Shown here: piece after piece, positions 22,980 to 34,625 of the stretch
Position numbering within the stretch: position 1 is the first letter of the stretch
Layout: every line of letters starts with the position of its first letter
Source: Ophiura sarsii
Lineage: Eukaryota; Echinodermata; Ophiuroidea; Amphilepidida; Ophiuridae
Assembly: GCA_035610835.1 (NCBI GenBank)
Contig: CM069459.1
Location: 61,288,923-61,352,922, forward strand
Direction: 5' to 3'
Length of the DNA: 64,000 nt
Notes under the pieces: generated by a model
The model's database searches: none
The model's input: only the letters and a program-made list of their open reading frames with translations
Told to the model about the DNA's origin: nothing
Position numbers and translations under genes: made by a program

Positions 22980-23102
22980 CGGCGCACAACTCGCGTAATC
23001 GGGTGATTGACGGCGCACGCGTAATCAGGCGATTGCTTGCGCACGCGTAGTCAGGCGCCGATTGCCGGCGCACGCGTAATCGGGCGATACCGGAACACGC
23101 GT
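22980..23102 (+). repeat. GC-rich minisatellite, about 30-bp unit
   Basis: Four to five degenerate copies of GGCGCACGCGTAATCGGGCG plus a short linker. CpG-rich, contrasting sharply with the AT-rich surroundings. Confidence 0.65.
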
Positions 23103-23335
23103 AGGTGCACACGCGTTGGTGGCGCAAAGCGTAGTTTGTTATGTGGTAGAGTAAAGGCGGCAAGCATCCGTTGCTCCATAGTGCAAACCCTATAGTACAA
23201 GAAAACGGCATGATGAGACAACAACAAAAAGTCAAGGTATACAGGATTACAGGGACCCCTTTGAAGGAATTGGGAACAAGGCCGGCGCAAACCGTATAAG
23301 GCGCAAACCGTATAAGGCGCAAACCGTTAGCGTTG
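23096..23335 (+). repeat. Duplicated block X, copy 1
   Basis: Direct match to 24643-24862, for example GCGTAGTTTGTTATGTGGTA and GCGCAAACCGTATAAGGCGC. The two copies are highly similar, with small insertions and deletions. Confidence 0.8.
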
Positions 23336-23490
23336 CTGGGTAGGCCTTATTAAGATCCCTGGATTATTAGGAGCGCCGTGGCACCGATATTAGGATTAAG
23401 GGCACCTGAGTATCAAGGACCTCTTGCTATTGCACAATGGCCTATACGCTTTGATCATGTTGACGACTAACCGCACGCTATCTTCTATAC
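23336..23490 (+). repeat. Duplicated block Y, copy 1 (left half; split by hAT)
   Basis: Matches 25533-25690, including GGTAGGCCTTATTAAGATCC and TTGATCATGTTGACGACTAA. The right half resumes at 24461 after the hAT element. Confidence 0.8.
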
Positions 23491-24460
23491 CAGGCCTTCT
23501 CAAATGGTGGCACTTGTGGCGCATTGCATCAGTCCAAGTGGCGCGCGAAAGGACGCATGAAAAATAAATTTAAAAAATGAATTTGAAAAATATTTAAAAA
23601 AATAAGAAGAAGAAGAAGAAATATATCCCCAACTTCAACCAGATCGCAAGAAGCATGAAGAGCCACTTCAGCCACTAACTGCAGTGGGGTAAGTCATGAT
23701 TATTAGTAGTAGGCCTATTGATTATCACTACATTTGCTGCTAGGCCAAGTGATAGCTTACGATTTTCTTGACTATAATTAAATTAAAAAAAGGAACTAGA
23801 ATGAATTAATCATTAATTTTTTGCTTTAAATCTTGCAGAAGCAACAAAGCCTCCCACGACTCCAAGCGTAATATATTTAACCTTAACTTACCTGGATCCT
23901 ACATTACAACAATGCCTATTATCATCGTTTCGGTATGACACACTGTTTATCAAATAGAAATCAACCAAAACTACAAACATGTTTAATGATGTACAGGTGT
24001 CCCAATGAACTTGGTAAACAAAAGTAAAAGCACGGGTTATTATTTTAATTATCTTGCCTCCACGTCCCACATCCGGAAAATTTTCTAGCATCGCTTTAAT
24101 TAGCTTTTCAGACTGTAACCATTCTTAAAGGGATACCCAATAGTGTTGAAGAATTATGTATTATTGTTACTGTGTACTGTAGCTTGGAGTACACATGTTG
24201 ATTACGTTGGTTACTTTTTACGAGTTTCAAGTTTCGAGTTACATTTATCGAGTTTCGAGTTTCTTTGTACGAGTTTCGAGTTAATTTGTTCGAGTTTCGA
24301 GTTACATTATTCGAGTTTTATTAGTAGTAGTAGGCCTATTGATTATCACTACATTTGCTACCATTTTTGCTACGCTACGCTCACAGGATAGTGGCGCGTC
24401 TAGATCACTAACATCTCAAAAGTGGTGCTTTACAAAATCTAATTGAGAAGGCCTGACCTG
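23491..24460. mobile_element. Non-autonomous hAT transposon with TSD and paralogous empty site
   Basis: A 970-bp element starts CAGGCCTTCTCAA; its right end inverted reads CAGGTCAGGCCTTCTCAA. It is flanked by a perfect 8-bp duplication TTCTATAC (23483-23490, 24461-24468). Block Y at 25533-25878 is the same locus without the insert. Inside are a short direct repeat (GTAGGCCTATTGATTATCAC at about 23706 and 24330), an (AAG)n run at about 23604 and a minisatellite at 24218. The terminus resembles the lone end at 58210. No transposase remains. Confidence 0.85.
24218..24316 (+). repeat. Minisatellite of CGAGTTTCGAGTT units inside the hAT element
   Basis: Four to five degenerate tandem units of about 24 bp built on CGAGTTTCGAGTTACATT. 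Confidence 0.7.
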
Positions 24461-24642
24461 TTCTATACCATGTATACACTATATGGGGTATGGGTTGGTA
24501 CTGCACATTTTGGGGGGGTTTGTTTGTTTGTTTAAACCGTCGGTCCGTACGGACACACGCTTGGGTCCTGAAGGGACCAGGCTCAAGCAAAATGAAAATG
24601 CTCGGGCCAGGCTTAAAAGGCCTATATAAGCATGATGGCTGA
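24461..24642 (+). repeat. Duplicated block Y, copy 1 (right half)
   Basis: Continues block Y after the hAT insertion and matches about 25690-25878: ATGTATACACTATATGGG, GTCGGTCCGTACGGACACAC and CTCGGGCCAGGCTTAAAA. Confidence 0.8.
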
Positions 24643-24862
24643 ATACGCGTAAGTCCACACGCGTTATTGGCTCAAAGCGTAGTTTGTTATGTGGTAGAGT
24701 AAAGGCGGCAAGCATCCGTTGCTCGATAGTGCAAACCCTATAGTACAAGAAAACGGCATGATAAGACAAAAAGTCAATCATATAGCCAGGGTATACAGGA
24801 ACCCCTTTGAAGGAACTGGGAGCAAGGCCGGCGCAAACCGTATAAGGCGCAAACCGTAGGCC
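24643..24862 (+). repeat. Duplicated block X, copy 2
   Basis: Direct duplicate of 23096-23335; a short AATCATATAGCCAGG insert distinguishes it. Confidence 0.8.
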
Positions 24863-25532
24863 TGCATCCAGGATAACATGTGTTAATACTAAATAGTGAC
24901 AGGGAAAATGCGTTTATACGACAGTGCCTCAGTCCCATCGCGGACCCATCCACAATGCGGCCACGGACAGGGCGCGCTATATAAAAACATAGATAGGCCA
25001 GAAAACCGTGATATCATATTATACATGGGGGATAGGCCTATAAATAAACAAGGAACTGTTAGAGCAAAATATGCATGCAGAAATAGTCCTACTGGAGAAA
25101 TAATTTAATGTCAATAGGCCGAAAAATAAATAAACGGATGGCTAACACTGAACTGGGTGGGTACATCAAGTGATCATGGTGCGAACCCGCCTCCCGCCAA
25201 CTATGAAAGACCCACTATAAAACTTAATAAAACCACTAAAAAACACCAGTAGCGTCGCGGACCTAAATTTATTTAATACAGCGGCGGCGTGTTCTATCAG
25301 AGACTTGGCAACATTTAGGGGGGGGGGGGGAGGTCCGCGAAGGGGGTTGTGAAATCTAGGCCTACACGTGTGTATGAACACATGGGGTGGGTAGGCCTGT
25401 CTGGATTATAAGGGTACACTGGGTACCTGGAGTATGGAATATTAAGGGTACCTGTGATAACTGGATTTTAAGGATGTATGGGGTAGGGCCTAGAGTGGTT
25501 ATTTCATGTCTTATTATGGGATACCTAATAAT

Positions 25533-25878
25533 ATTTAGCGTTTCTGGGTAGGCCTTATTAAGATCCCTGGATTATCAAGGGCGCCGTGGCACCGATATTA
25601 GGATTAAGGGCACCTGAGTATCAAGGACCTCTTGCTATTGCACAATAGCCTATATACGCTTTGATCATGTTGACGACTAACCGCACACTATATACCATGT
25701 ATACACTATATGGGCCATGGGTTGGTACTGCACATTTTGCCGGGGGGGGGGGGGGGGGGGGGGGGTTGTTTGTTTGTTTAAGTCGGTCCGTACGGACACA
25801 CGCTTGGGTCTAAGGGACCAGGCTCAAGCAAAATACTCGGGCCAGGCTTAAAAAACCTATATAAGCATGCTGGCTGAA
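25533..25878 (+). repeat. Duplicated block Y, copy 2 (unoccupied)
   Basis: Uninterrupted paralogue of 23336-23490 plus 24461-24642, with the hAT target at about 25683. It carries an expanded poly-G of 24 at 25742-25765, where copy 1 has only seven G. Confidence 0.8.
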
Positions 25879-27875
25879 TGAAATGAAAGTTAGAAAAGAT
25901 GGAAGAAAAGCCTGAAGTAAAAAGAGCCAACAAATGGGGTAACTATAACATTGTTTCCCTCCTAAATGGGGTATTGAAATTGGGTCCGAGATTCAAAGAT
26001 ATCACAAAACTCAATTTCTGTGAACAAAGCCTATTTCAAATGAAAAAAATAATTCAGGGATCTACAATTTTAACTCATTATCTATGCCCATTTTGCTACA
26101 AATCATGAAGGTATCTAATTTAGATAATAATACTCAGCTAGCGAGTGCCCGAGCGTAGCGAGGGTACGCCGCTAGTCATATATAATATGGTATCAACTAA
26201 GCTAATTTTCGACCGATCCATTTTTTTCTTCGAAATTCCATTTTTTTTATTTTTAGGAAATGTTTGTATTTTTGTTGTTGCAATTTTTGGAATTTATTTT
26301 GAATTTTTGAAACTTGGAAGAAGAAAAAAATATAACCTGTCTGTGTATTACGTGAACCTCCACCTCACCATACATTATGGTGTATTTCAGTGTTGCCTGA
26401 TAGCAAAACATTTCATATAAATTAATTCAATTGCGCTTCGCCACAGTTTTTATACCTTGTTTTCGTTATACATGTATTGACAGTTTATAATCTCATTACC
26501 ACTAATGAAGTACATGCTTTACCCGTTCGGTATATAGGGCGCGTTTCTTAAATTGCATTCAATTAATTTCAAACACTAGCCTATACAATTCCAGATTGAA
26601 AATCTGCTCCATGAACCCAGTTCTTTATGATTGGTTTGGCATATTCTATAGATATGATTCATTTGATTGGGATAAAATTAATTCGTTGTTAATGCTAACT
26701 TTATTATCATCACGTTGATTATTATATACTTTTTCTTGGTATTAATACAAATGTATTACAGAATATGTATTTAAAATTGTGCAGATATGGTGAGAACATG
26801 TGTATGGTTGACATGATTGTTAGACTCGTATGTAAATAACAAATACCGGCGATTTAGTAGCTCGATGCGACCGATGGCGATCAAAGGTCGCACCAAGATA
26901 CTTTTGAGCTAGCGAGTGTGCCGCGACCTGTTGCGACGTCCAGAGACCGGCTAGTAATGTATGATTCGAGCATAAGCCTGCTGCAAAGGCGACGAGTTTG
27001 TTCTCCTTAACCCATGTCCTATTATAATGGGGAGTTACCAGTGGCCCCAAAATGCAACAGAAAGTGACCTAGGGAATATAGGTAATTGCGTGTACATCCT
27101 TAGCGCTCATTGAAAAAAAATTGAAGGTGCCACCTTACCCTGAAGTAGGGTAAGCCGTCAAAGTCTGAGGATAGGGGGTGCATGTTGCCACCTTACAATA
27201 TTAAAATCACCATTTTAGAAAAATAAATATCTTAAATAGTAAAGGGTTCAACAAAAGAAAGTATACCACTTTATTTATGTCATTTTGAGTAACATTCATT
27301 TTTTCTTTTACCAAACAGGCTAGATAGGCATTTAGATGAATCTTTTAGGCATACTTTGATACCAAATTTGTCCCCTAACAACAAAGATAAACCATGATTA
27401 GCACCATTTGAAGAAAAATATCCCATTTTCAAAAGTCGCATTTCCAATACACAGCACGAGAAAAAAGGACCAATTGCCCTTTCCACGCTGGGGTATCAAA
27501 ATCCTTTGCAACCCCTCACCACTGGGTATATTTCTAGATCCCAAAATGTGTAGACATGGCCAAAGTATAGTCATGTTCCAACTCAACTAAATTGGTATTT
27601 CTGGTTATCTGATCAAAAAATGTTGTTCACCAAAGTTGTAGGGAATTTATTCTTCTCAATAACCCTACAAAAATTATATATGAATATGATATTAAATTGT
27701 TAAAATTAAATACAAATTGCACCAATATAAAACACACACAATGTCGTAAAAGCTAAAAACCTGGTGAAATTTGTTGGGATAATTTTAATGTTGGCCTATG
27801 GTGCAACGGAATTTTGAGATCGGCCATGATTGTAACGTCATTGTGACGTCATTAATGGGATGTTTGTACTTCTGG
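25879..27875. other. Intergenic, no gene recognised
   Basis: Frames up to 91 codons without recognised domains. A GCGAGTGCCCGAGCGTAGCG palindromic word near 26140 resembles a transposon end but has no partner here. Confidence 0.4.
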
Positions 27876-27877
27876 TA

Positions 27878-28639
27878 TACAGGGTGGTTCAATAAAACGT
27901 TGACAGTTTTTTGAAGCCATTTTTTTTATATTCTGTAGATTAAAGAAAATCGTTTTCAATATTCATCAACTATATGTTCTTGACCATCTATGCTAAAAAT
28001 ATCGTTACAAATAACCTTACGGTTGCAAAATAACAGCTATTTGAACAAAGTCTGTCCCATTTCACTCTGTCCACGGGTACTGATTTCGCGACGTTACAAC
28101 CAGTGTGGTTCAAAAAACGTTGACAGTTTTTCAAAGCCATATTTTTCAAAAATGTGGGATTTGGTTTAATTTATTTTTACACATTCCTCAAAAATATTAT
28201 CTTGGCATCTATGCTGAAAATCTCAATGTTAATAATGCTATGGCGGCAAAACGATAGCTATTTGAAGAGAATCTCTCCAAAATCTCTTTTCCCCGGGTAA
28301 GTCTACGGGAAATGACCAGCAAGATAACATTAAATGGCATCGTCACTTTTAAGGTATAGAGCATTAGACAATTACACTTCCAATCTATGAAAATCAATAA
28401 TTCTAATTAGGGTCACTCGTGGTATTATTATTACGTATTGATTTGAAATGGGACAGATTTTGATCAAATAGCTGTTATTTTGCAACCGTAAGGTTATTTG
28501 TAACGATATTTTCAGCATAGATGGTCAACTAGATCATATAGTTGATGAATATTGAAAAAGATCTTTTTTTAAATCTACAGAATTCAACCAAAAAAAATGG
28601 CTTCAAAAAACTGTCAACGTTTTATTGAACCACCCTGTA
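27878..28639. mobile_element. Mariner-type long-TIR element
   Basis: A 762-bp element has termini TACAGGGTGGTTC and its inverse, with TA on each side (27876-27877, 28640-28641). The inverted arms extend about 200 bp, including CAACCGTAAGGTTATTTGTA in both. A third, internal copy of the left end (GTGTGGTTCAAAAAACGTTG) lies at about 28103, which suggests nested insertion or internal duplication. No transposase. Confidence 0.8.
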
Positions 28640-28644
28640 TATGG

Positions 28645-29511
28645 AAAGAAGAAACCTCTAGCTATACCATGGTACCAAAGCAAGCATACTCTGCATCTCT
28701 AATTTAGCTTTAATTAGGGGATGATAACAACCCCCTTAGTAAACCGTGTGGTAAAAAAGGCTCAGTAGGACGAGGGATACTATCGTATTTTTTGTGTGTG
28801 CATTTATTAAAGAAAATATGATCTGATATATTGGAAACTAGACCATCAAGGGGAATCCCCCTGCCAGAAGGCTCACCCCCTGAAGCCCCAAAGAAATGAC
28901 AAACTCTCAACAAACAATAGTCGGTTATGTCCCCCACAATACACCCCTCCCTGAATTGAAGACCCTAGTTTCGCCATTGTTTATCCAACATCAACATACT
29001 TGTGTCCCAGACTTGTTGATGCCTCAAAATATTTGTAAAATAGTTATAGAATGTTTCTTATATGCAATACTTCTCAGGCGTTTATATCGTGACACCTCTA
29101 GCTATGACGACATAGTGTGCAAAAAGTGAAACAGAAAGAACGGGTACAATTGTGAGGTATATATAATCAAAACCAGTGATGTCCTGAAATGACTACATAA
29201 TTTGGCTTTCATTAAAACAATAATAGTTCGACCACTGCGTCATAATGTTATACATCAGTTTTTTAGTAGAGCCCGTTATTTTCAATCCAATCCACTCCAC
29301 ATGATGGAATAAACACATAGTCATGATTTGCCGATTCAGAGGTAACTATGTGTCAATGAAACATGAATTTTGGATCAAAATTATTAAAATGACTGAAAAT
29401 TAATATAACTGTGGAAATTTGATTTCATGGATTGGCTTTCAAATTGAATGCTGTACTAAACATGCTAAAAGGTATGTAACGTGATAACGCAATGGTCGAT
29501 TTTTAAATTTA
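28645..29511. other. Intergenic; diverged dispersed repeat
   Basis: Parts of 29150-29460 (TTTGGCTTTCATT, TTAAAATGACTGAAA, GGATTGGCTT) recur in the same order at about 36030-36290. AGAAAGAACGGG at 29131 is inverted at 29581. No gene. Confidence 0.4.
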
Positions 29512-29517
29512 TTTATT
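29512..29517 (-). promoter_or_regulatory. Candidate polyadenylation signal AATAAA for receptor 2
   Basis: AATAAA on the minus strand about 135 bp downstream of the stop codon at 29652. It is placed by position only. Confidence 0.35.
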
Positions 29518-29651
29518 GGTCTGGTAAATTCTTTTTGATTATGTAAGCCTTAATTTTCCGTGTCCTTTTGTGAAAAAATGCCCGTTCTTTCTGACTCCCC
29601 CTGTATATTGTTCAATTGTTGTTAACACCGCTTTTCTAGGCCCTCTTTAGT

Positions 29652-30743
29652 TCACGAATCCTGGTCAGAAATATCCATAGTTTTGCATCTACTAAGGCTC
29701 ATATATATCACCCTTTCTCTTTCTTTTGTCTGAAGTTCAGCATAGAGTCTTTCTCTGTTTTTGTGTCTTGTTTGATCAGTTTGGTAATTAATCCATACAG
29801 AACGTGTACGCTGGTACTTGAAGGCGAACCAAGATACTGTCAGAAACAGCGTAAACGCTACAATAGCGGTGCTAACAGTGGATATCACCCAGTAATTATA
29901 TCGCGAGGTCGTCAAGTCGGAGCATTCTTTGCGGCAATTTGACGTTTTATCATCAGTTGGTTGTAACTTGGCAGTAGAGTCAACCCCTTTGTTGGGTCGA
30001 CCAGTTGTAGCAATTTGTTCGTCTTGAACCCCATCCAACAGTATAATAGGACCATAGTGGCATGTTTGTACACGTCCAGGGAAAGCCGAACTCCAAACAC
30101 TGCAGCGGAACATAACGCCGGAATCCCTTCCCGTAACGCGGAAATTAAGCGATGCATACACCCTACCGTCTCGTGTATAACGATACGATTCCCTACCGAT
30201 CTCCACCTGGTTGTCCCATTCAATTAACACGGGTGGGTTCCCTGTAGCAGAACTACACGTCAATGTAACATTAGTACCAACGGACACAAACAAGTTTTTA
30301 TCTGGCATACACACCGGGTCTGATTTGTCCGGGAAATACGAAAACTCCAGATGTACTGAATCACTCGGTAGATCCGTTAAGAGACCAACTATGTCCCGTA
30401 ACTTACACACGTACTCCCCAGCTTCCTCTCTTGTGGTGCGTATGAGGGATAACAGATAAACTGTGGAGCCATCCAACATCTGTCTCTCCGCTAGGAATAC
30501 ATTGTCACTGACCATAGTGACAACATTGTCTACTGATATCATCTGGGGTTGACCTTCAGCGCCAGTCCTAAATATGGTCACTTGTACTCCGTTTTGTGGT
30601 TGCCAAACTTGGCATCTGATAGCTAATATACCGCCTTCTTGTAGTGGGTTCACTGGTGCTGATATCGAAACTCTTGTAGCCTCGGCTATACAAATGAGTA
30701 ATAATATTGCGATGTAAACAAGGTGGATGTTTGTGCAAGTCAT
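29652..30743 (-). CDS. Two-Ig-domain type I membrane receptor with ITAM-like tail (receptor 2)
   Basis: Intronless, 363 residues. The ATG has A at -3 and begins a clear signal peptide (1-22, core LVYIAILLLICIA). Ig domain 1 has C44 and C113 (REEAGEYVC) but no core Trp at the usual place. Ig domain 2 has C163, W176 and C214, plus the outer pair C145/C228 shared by all three paralogues. C270 and C274 form the juxtamembrane Cys-x3-Cys. The membrane helix is about 284-309 and has no internal charge. The tail has Y334 (YAEL, E at -3) and Y347 (YMSL) with nine residues between: ITAM-like, with spacing slightly above the usual 6-8. VIYMSL alone also fits an ITIM, so signalling sign is uncertain. It is closest in layout to the gene at 60415. 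The role is inferred from the tail motif; I do not recognise a named orthologue. Confidence 0.88.
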   Translation of the reverse strand: MTCTNIHLVYIAILLLICIAEATRVSISAPVNPLQEGGILAIRCQVWQPQNGVQVTIFRTGAEGQPQMISVDNVVTMVSDNVFLAERQMLDGSTVYLLSLIRTTREEAGEYVCKLRDIVGLLTDLPSDSVHLEFSYFPDKSDPVCMPDKNLFVSVGTNVTLTCSSATGNPPVLIEWDNQVEIGRESYRYTRDGRVYASLNFRVTGRDSGVMFRCSVWSSAFPGRVQTCHYGPIILLDGVQDEQIATTGRPNKGVDSTAKLQPTDDKTSNCRKECSDLTTSRYNYWVISTVSTAIVAFTLFLTVSWFAFKYQRTRSVWINYQTDQTRHKNRERLYAELQTKERERVIYMSLSRCKTMDISDQDS

Positions 30744-32590
30744 CTTGTTGGTAATGCCTTATTAGTAGTTTGAATCTGATCCCGTTTAGGTCATCTTAAG
30801 CTACCCCAATTGAAAGTATAGCTGCTGTCGTTCTAATATCAACATACTTCAACACAAAAGTGTTAGTTCCATGTTGAAATTGCGCTCTTCATTTGAGAGA
30901 ATATTTATTCTTTGCGCAACTTAAACACAATGATGGACTCCTTTATCAATGAGTTGCTGTTCATCATTTACCGGAATATCTAGAATCGGGTTTGAAGATG
31001 CGGTTAAATTCTAAAAACACAATAATATGACGCTTGTGCCATCAGTAGTCTTGGAAGACCACGAATTAAGATCCAGTTTGCATTTCGGATACCGATGAGA
31101 TACACCACGTCCATGTGAACATGGTAAAGGAAGGTACTGCCGATTCGATAGTGTAATATTGTATGATGAATTAAATATTATAGCGTCCCGAAGTGTCTTT
31201 GGTCACCCAGTTCAGATAATTAAAAGTAACGCTAGGTTACAGATGGAAAACTCTTGCTAACAGCACACATTTCCATGACGAAGGTTAAATCATATCAGAT
31301 CCGTGATGATTGATCCTGCTAAATAATGTCCAGTCAATACGTGGAATTACATAATGTCAAACTATTGGTTTCCTATACCAGATCACGTAGTCAGTTTAGC
31401 TAGCAACTTATTTAAATCATTCCGTTACGTCTATAATGTACTTTATTCCACAAGGTGAACAACGATACCAGCATGTGCTGATGTACACAGATCTCAGATG
31501 GTTATGATGTACAACGTTACCAGCCTGTTGTACTGGTACACAGATCTTGAATGGATATGATGTACATTTAGATGAACATTTTCTTGTTAAAGTACGTGAG
31601 AATGAAGTCGCAAAAAGTCACGGATCCTCGTATCGATTTACCTCAATAGTGTTCAGAAATAAAATGTGCGTGTCAATTTAAATGTTAATGCATTCCCCGC
31701 ATGGTAGACAAAAAAGTAATTCTCTCATTCGGAGCGTTTCAGTGAAATCCAATCGTGCCTTTTTAGAAAAGTAGTTTGAATGATGAAATGACTACATCAT
31801 CAGTCACAAAAAATGGAGGATTTGACGTGGAATGAAGGATATAAACCTATAATCCTAGCAGTGAAAGACAATCTGTCTTGAATAGATGATGCGCTTAAGT
31901 GACTGATGCAAATGAAAGCCAAATCTCGCGAGATTTAATGTTTTCCTGTAGGAGAGCCTATCACTGTTTCTGCATATGATGGCTATTTATAATTAATACG
32001 GAGCCAAGATAAGCTCACTGTACTGACAGAAATATATAAAACGAATCTGAGCGGTAATTCTGCATTAAACCTCGAGGCTCATTGCGAGACTTACGCAGAG
32101 TACTATGTGGTATCTTTACCATGATGCATTTCCGCACAGAGTTATTTCTCGCGGCAGTTTTGACTACTTCCATCGAGTTGTTTTTCACGCGCTGATAAGT
32201 TACGAGTACGCCCATTAAACATTGGTACAGATGGAGCCATCAGGAGTCAATTAGTGAATAGTTTGCATCAGGGTCGTTAACTCTGATTCCCAATTATGAC
32301 TACAAATCAAATATACAGTGTTCATAAAAGTAATAATAAAATATAATTGTCTTTTTTTGTACGATTCTACCTTATTATCGCACAATTAAGAACGCTACAT
32401 TGAATGAGACAAAGTGCAACTATAATTTACGCCGTTAGGTTTTGAACACGCATATGGTGTGACAGGTATGGGTATGGGCTACATTGGTCAATTGACGCAT
32501 CCCATCCTCATCTTATTATCGATCGGTGAGTTGTCGCTCAATAAGCTGCTTATTGCTACACCGTGGCTGTGTGGATTAAGAACCAAATGC
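30744..32590. other. Upstream region of receptor 2, no gene recognised
   Basis: No clear TATA box or splice acceptor just ahead of the ATG, so I cannot say whether a non-coding 5' exon exists. ACCAGC...TGTACA words repeat near 31465 and 31515. Confidence 0.35.
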
Positions 32591-32612
32591 TACAGGGTGT
32601 GTCAAAAAAGTG
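32591..32612 (+). mobile_element. Lone mariner-like terminus
   Basis: TACAGGGTGTGTCAAAAAAG fits a mariner-type inverted-repeat end, but no matching opposite end was found. Confidence 0.4.
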
Positions 32613-33282
32613 TCACATGGGGAACAAAATTGATTAAAATACATCCCATGTTTTTTTTTTTCAAAGGTCTAGCGTTAATAATATTGAGGAATATTAATCC
32701 TCAACAAATACACTCCACCCCATTAAAATTTCAACACCTGATTGCCGAGATATGATCAATTCACTACGAATCCAATTTTGGTCACTTTTCAACAAGAAAT
32801 GGACTTTCAACTGAAAAAAAACCGGCATTTGTGATTCCAATGATGAATATAGGATGTGTCAATGTATTGTTATAAAATACATTTAAAATTCAAATAATCT
32901 TGTCAAGAATAATATGGATGAAAATATTTTGTTTTGCTCAAATTCAACTAACATCAACATTTAGTAGGTATATTATTATTGATTTTATTGATTTGTTCAA
33001 TTACACACTAAATAACGATTTAAATAAAAGAGTTCTCTGCACACGAGAAGTGGCCAAAGCTGAATTTGAATTCCCTGAGAAGAATCGCTAATTTGATTAT
33101 GAAAGCTCTAAAATGGATAGAACAACATTTATGACACATTGAAGATTGCAAAACATGATTATTAGTACTGATCCCCATTTATAACTTGCTCTTATCAAGA
33201 GCAACGGAAATTAAGTACATACCAACCATTCAGTAAATCTATAGCCCTATAGAATTTTTTATTCAAAAATAACTGATTTTGT

Positions 33283-33923
33283 TCTTACATCGGCAATTCT
33301 CTCCTTCACGGACTTCCTAAAGATCAGATTCATCGTTTACAAGTAATTCAAAACACGGCTGCACGTCTCATCACACGCACAAAACCATCTTCTCACATAA
33401 CCCCAATCTTGTTTGATTTGCACTGGCTACCAGTTCATCTGAGAGTGCAATATAAGCTTCTCATACTCACTTATCGTGCCATAAATGAACTTGCTCCAGC
33501 CTACATCACTGAACTTCTTGCATTGTATAAACCGTCTCGGTCTGGCTTGCGTTCCACATCAAAAAATCTTCTGGTTATGGAAAAGTCGTATCGTTCATGG
33601 GGGGACAGAGCCTTTACTATTGCTGCGCCTAGGCTCTGGAATTCACTTCCAAATCATATCCGTGCCTGTTCATCTCTCTCATCATTCAAAACTGGCCTCA
33701 AAACTCATCTGATGTATATTGCGTATAATTAAGCTGTTTCAATTAATTTTGTGATTTATTGCATTGTATAATTGTTGCTTTTTTTTGTATGCATTATTTG
33801 TATATGTATAATGTTCTCTGCTCTGGTTTCATTGTTTCTCTTGTTTAATTGTTCACTGCGCCATGAGTGCTTCGGCAGATTTGCGCGCATAATAAATGTT
33901 CATTATTATTATTATTATTATTA
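33283..33923 (+). mobile_element. 5'-truncated CR1/L2-type non-LTR retrotransposon
   Basis: Contains the C-terminal end of the reverse-transcriptase polyprotein, then a 3' UTR with GATTTGCGCGCATAATAAAT-like sequence, then a (TTA)n tail at about 33903-33923. Such short-repeat tails and abrupt 5' truncation are typical of CR1/L2 target-primed insertion. Confidence 0.85.
33289..33732 (+). pseudogene. C-terminal fragment of CR1/L2 reverse transcriptase polyprotein
   Basis: An open frame runs from about 33289 to a stop at 33732. It shows, in order, GNSLLHGLP, LQVIQNTAARLI, LHWLPVHLRVQYKLLIL, TYRAINELAPAYI, WGDRAFTIAAPRLWNSLP and SLSSFKTGLKTHL, the standard end of these polyproteins just past the reverse-transcriptase core. 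The catalytic palm motifs and the endonuclease are absent, so the copy cannot be autonomous. The surviving frame has no stop, which suggests a relatively young insertion. Confidence 0.88.
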
Positions 33924-33963
33924 CTTATCTATAATGACACAATTAAGACAAGAACATTGACTC

Positions 33964-33990
33964 TACAGCGTGTCCCAAAAAACTGGGTCC
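33964..33990 (+). mobile_element. Second lone mariner-like terminus
   Basis: TACAGCGTGTCCCAAAAAAC resembles mariner ends but faces the same way as the one at 32591, so the two are not a pair. Confidence 0.35.
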
Positions 33991-34625
33991 AGAAACTGAA
34001 GAGCTTATACCTGAAATGTAGGCAGCATAGCTGCTTCATATTTTGGGATATAAAGTAAAATAATTGTTAAACCAATATCAGCAATGTTACTGGGTAAAAT
34101 TCTCAAGGGTGAACAAACTAGATTGATGGACAAAATGTGTGCTGGCGTATTGTGTTAGGCTGTAAAACAATAGAACTTCCACCATTTTTCACTCTTGAGA
34201 AAAATGTTGAAGGGTGAAAATCAAAAGTGAAGGATAATTCACCCTTTGTATAGGGTGAGTGAAAACACTGCAATATGATGTCAACTAATACAAAGCTTTG
34301 AATAGAGCGTGATCAGAACTCGTTTTTACCGATGTTAGCAATACTACCCCCAAGCGTTGAACTTGTGCGTTGTGTGCAAGTTTTCCGAGCATGGAGTTTA
34401 TTCTCCGAAATAACTTTATGTTTGGTCAAACTAAGTTCATTTAAAAGTTCTGTTTACATTTGGGTTCTGTTTCGTATTTGAATATTCAACAATAATTAAG
34501 AACGCAATTGCAATAGATATTGCAATAGATATTTTCAATTCTGTAAATCGACCGGATTTAGGCGGCGTAACTTACGCCAGTGACCGGTCTCACTGTCACT
34601 ACTCTATCATCAGTCATTGTTAGTA
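33991..34625. other. Intergenic, no gene recognised
   Basis: No coding or RNA feature seen. AGGGTGAA words recur near 34108, 34210 and 34250. Confidence 0.4.

Noticed and set aside
22918..23322. 134-codon minus frame with many Cys, Arg and Ala
   Set aside because: It runs through the GCGCACGCG minisatellite and block X; block X copy 2 does not preserve it.
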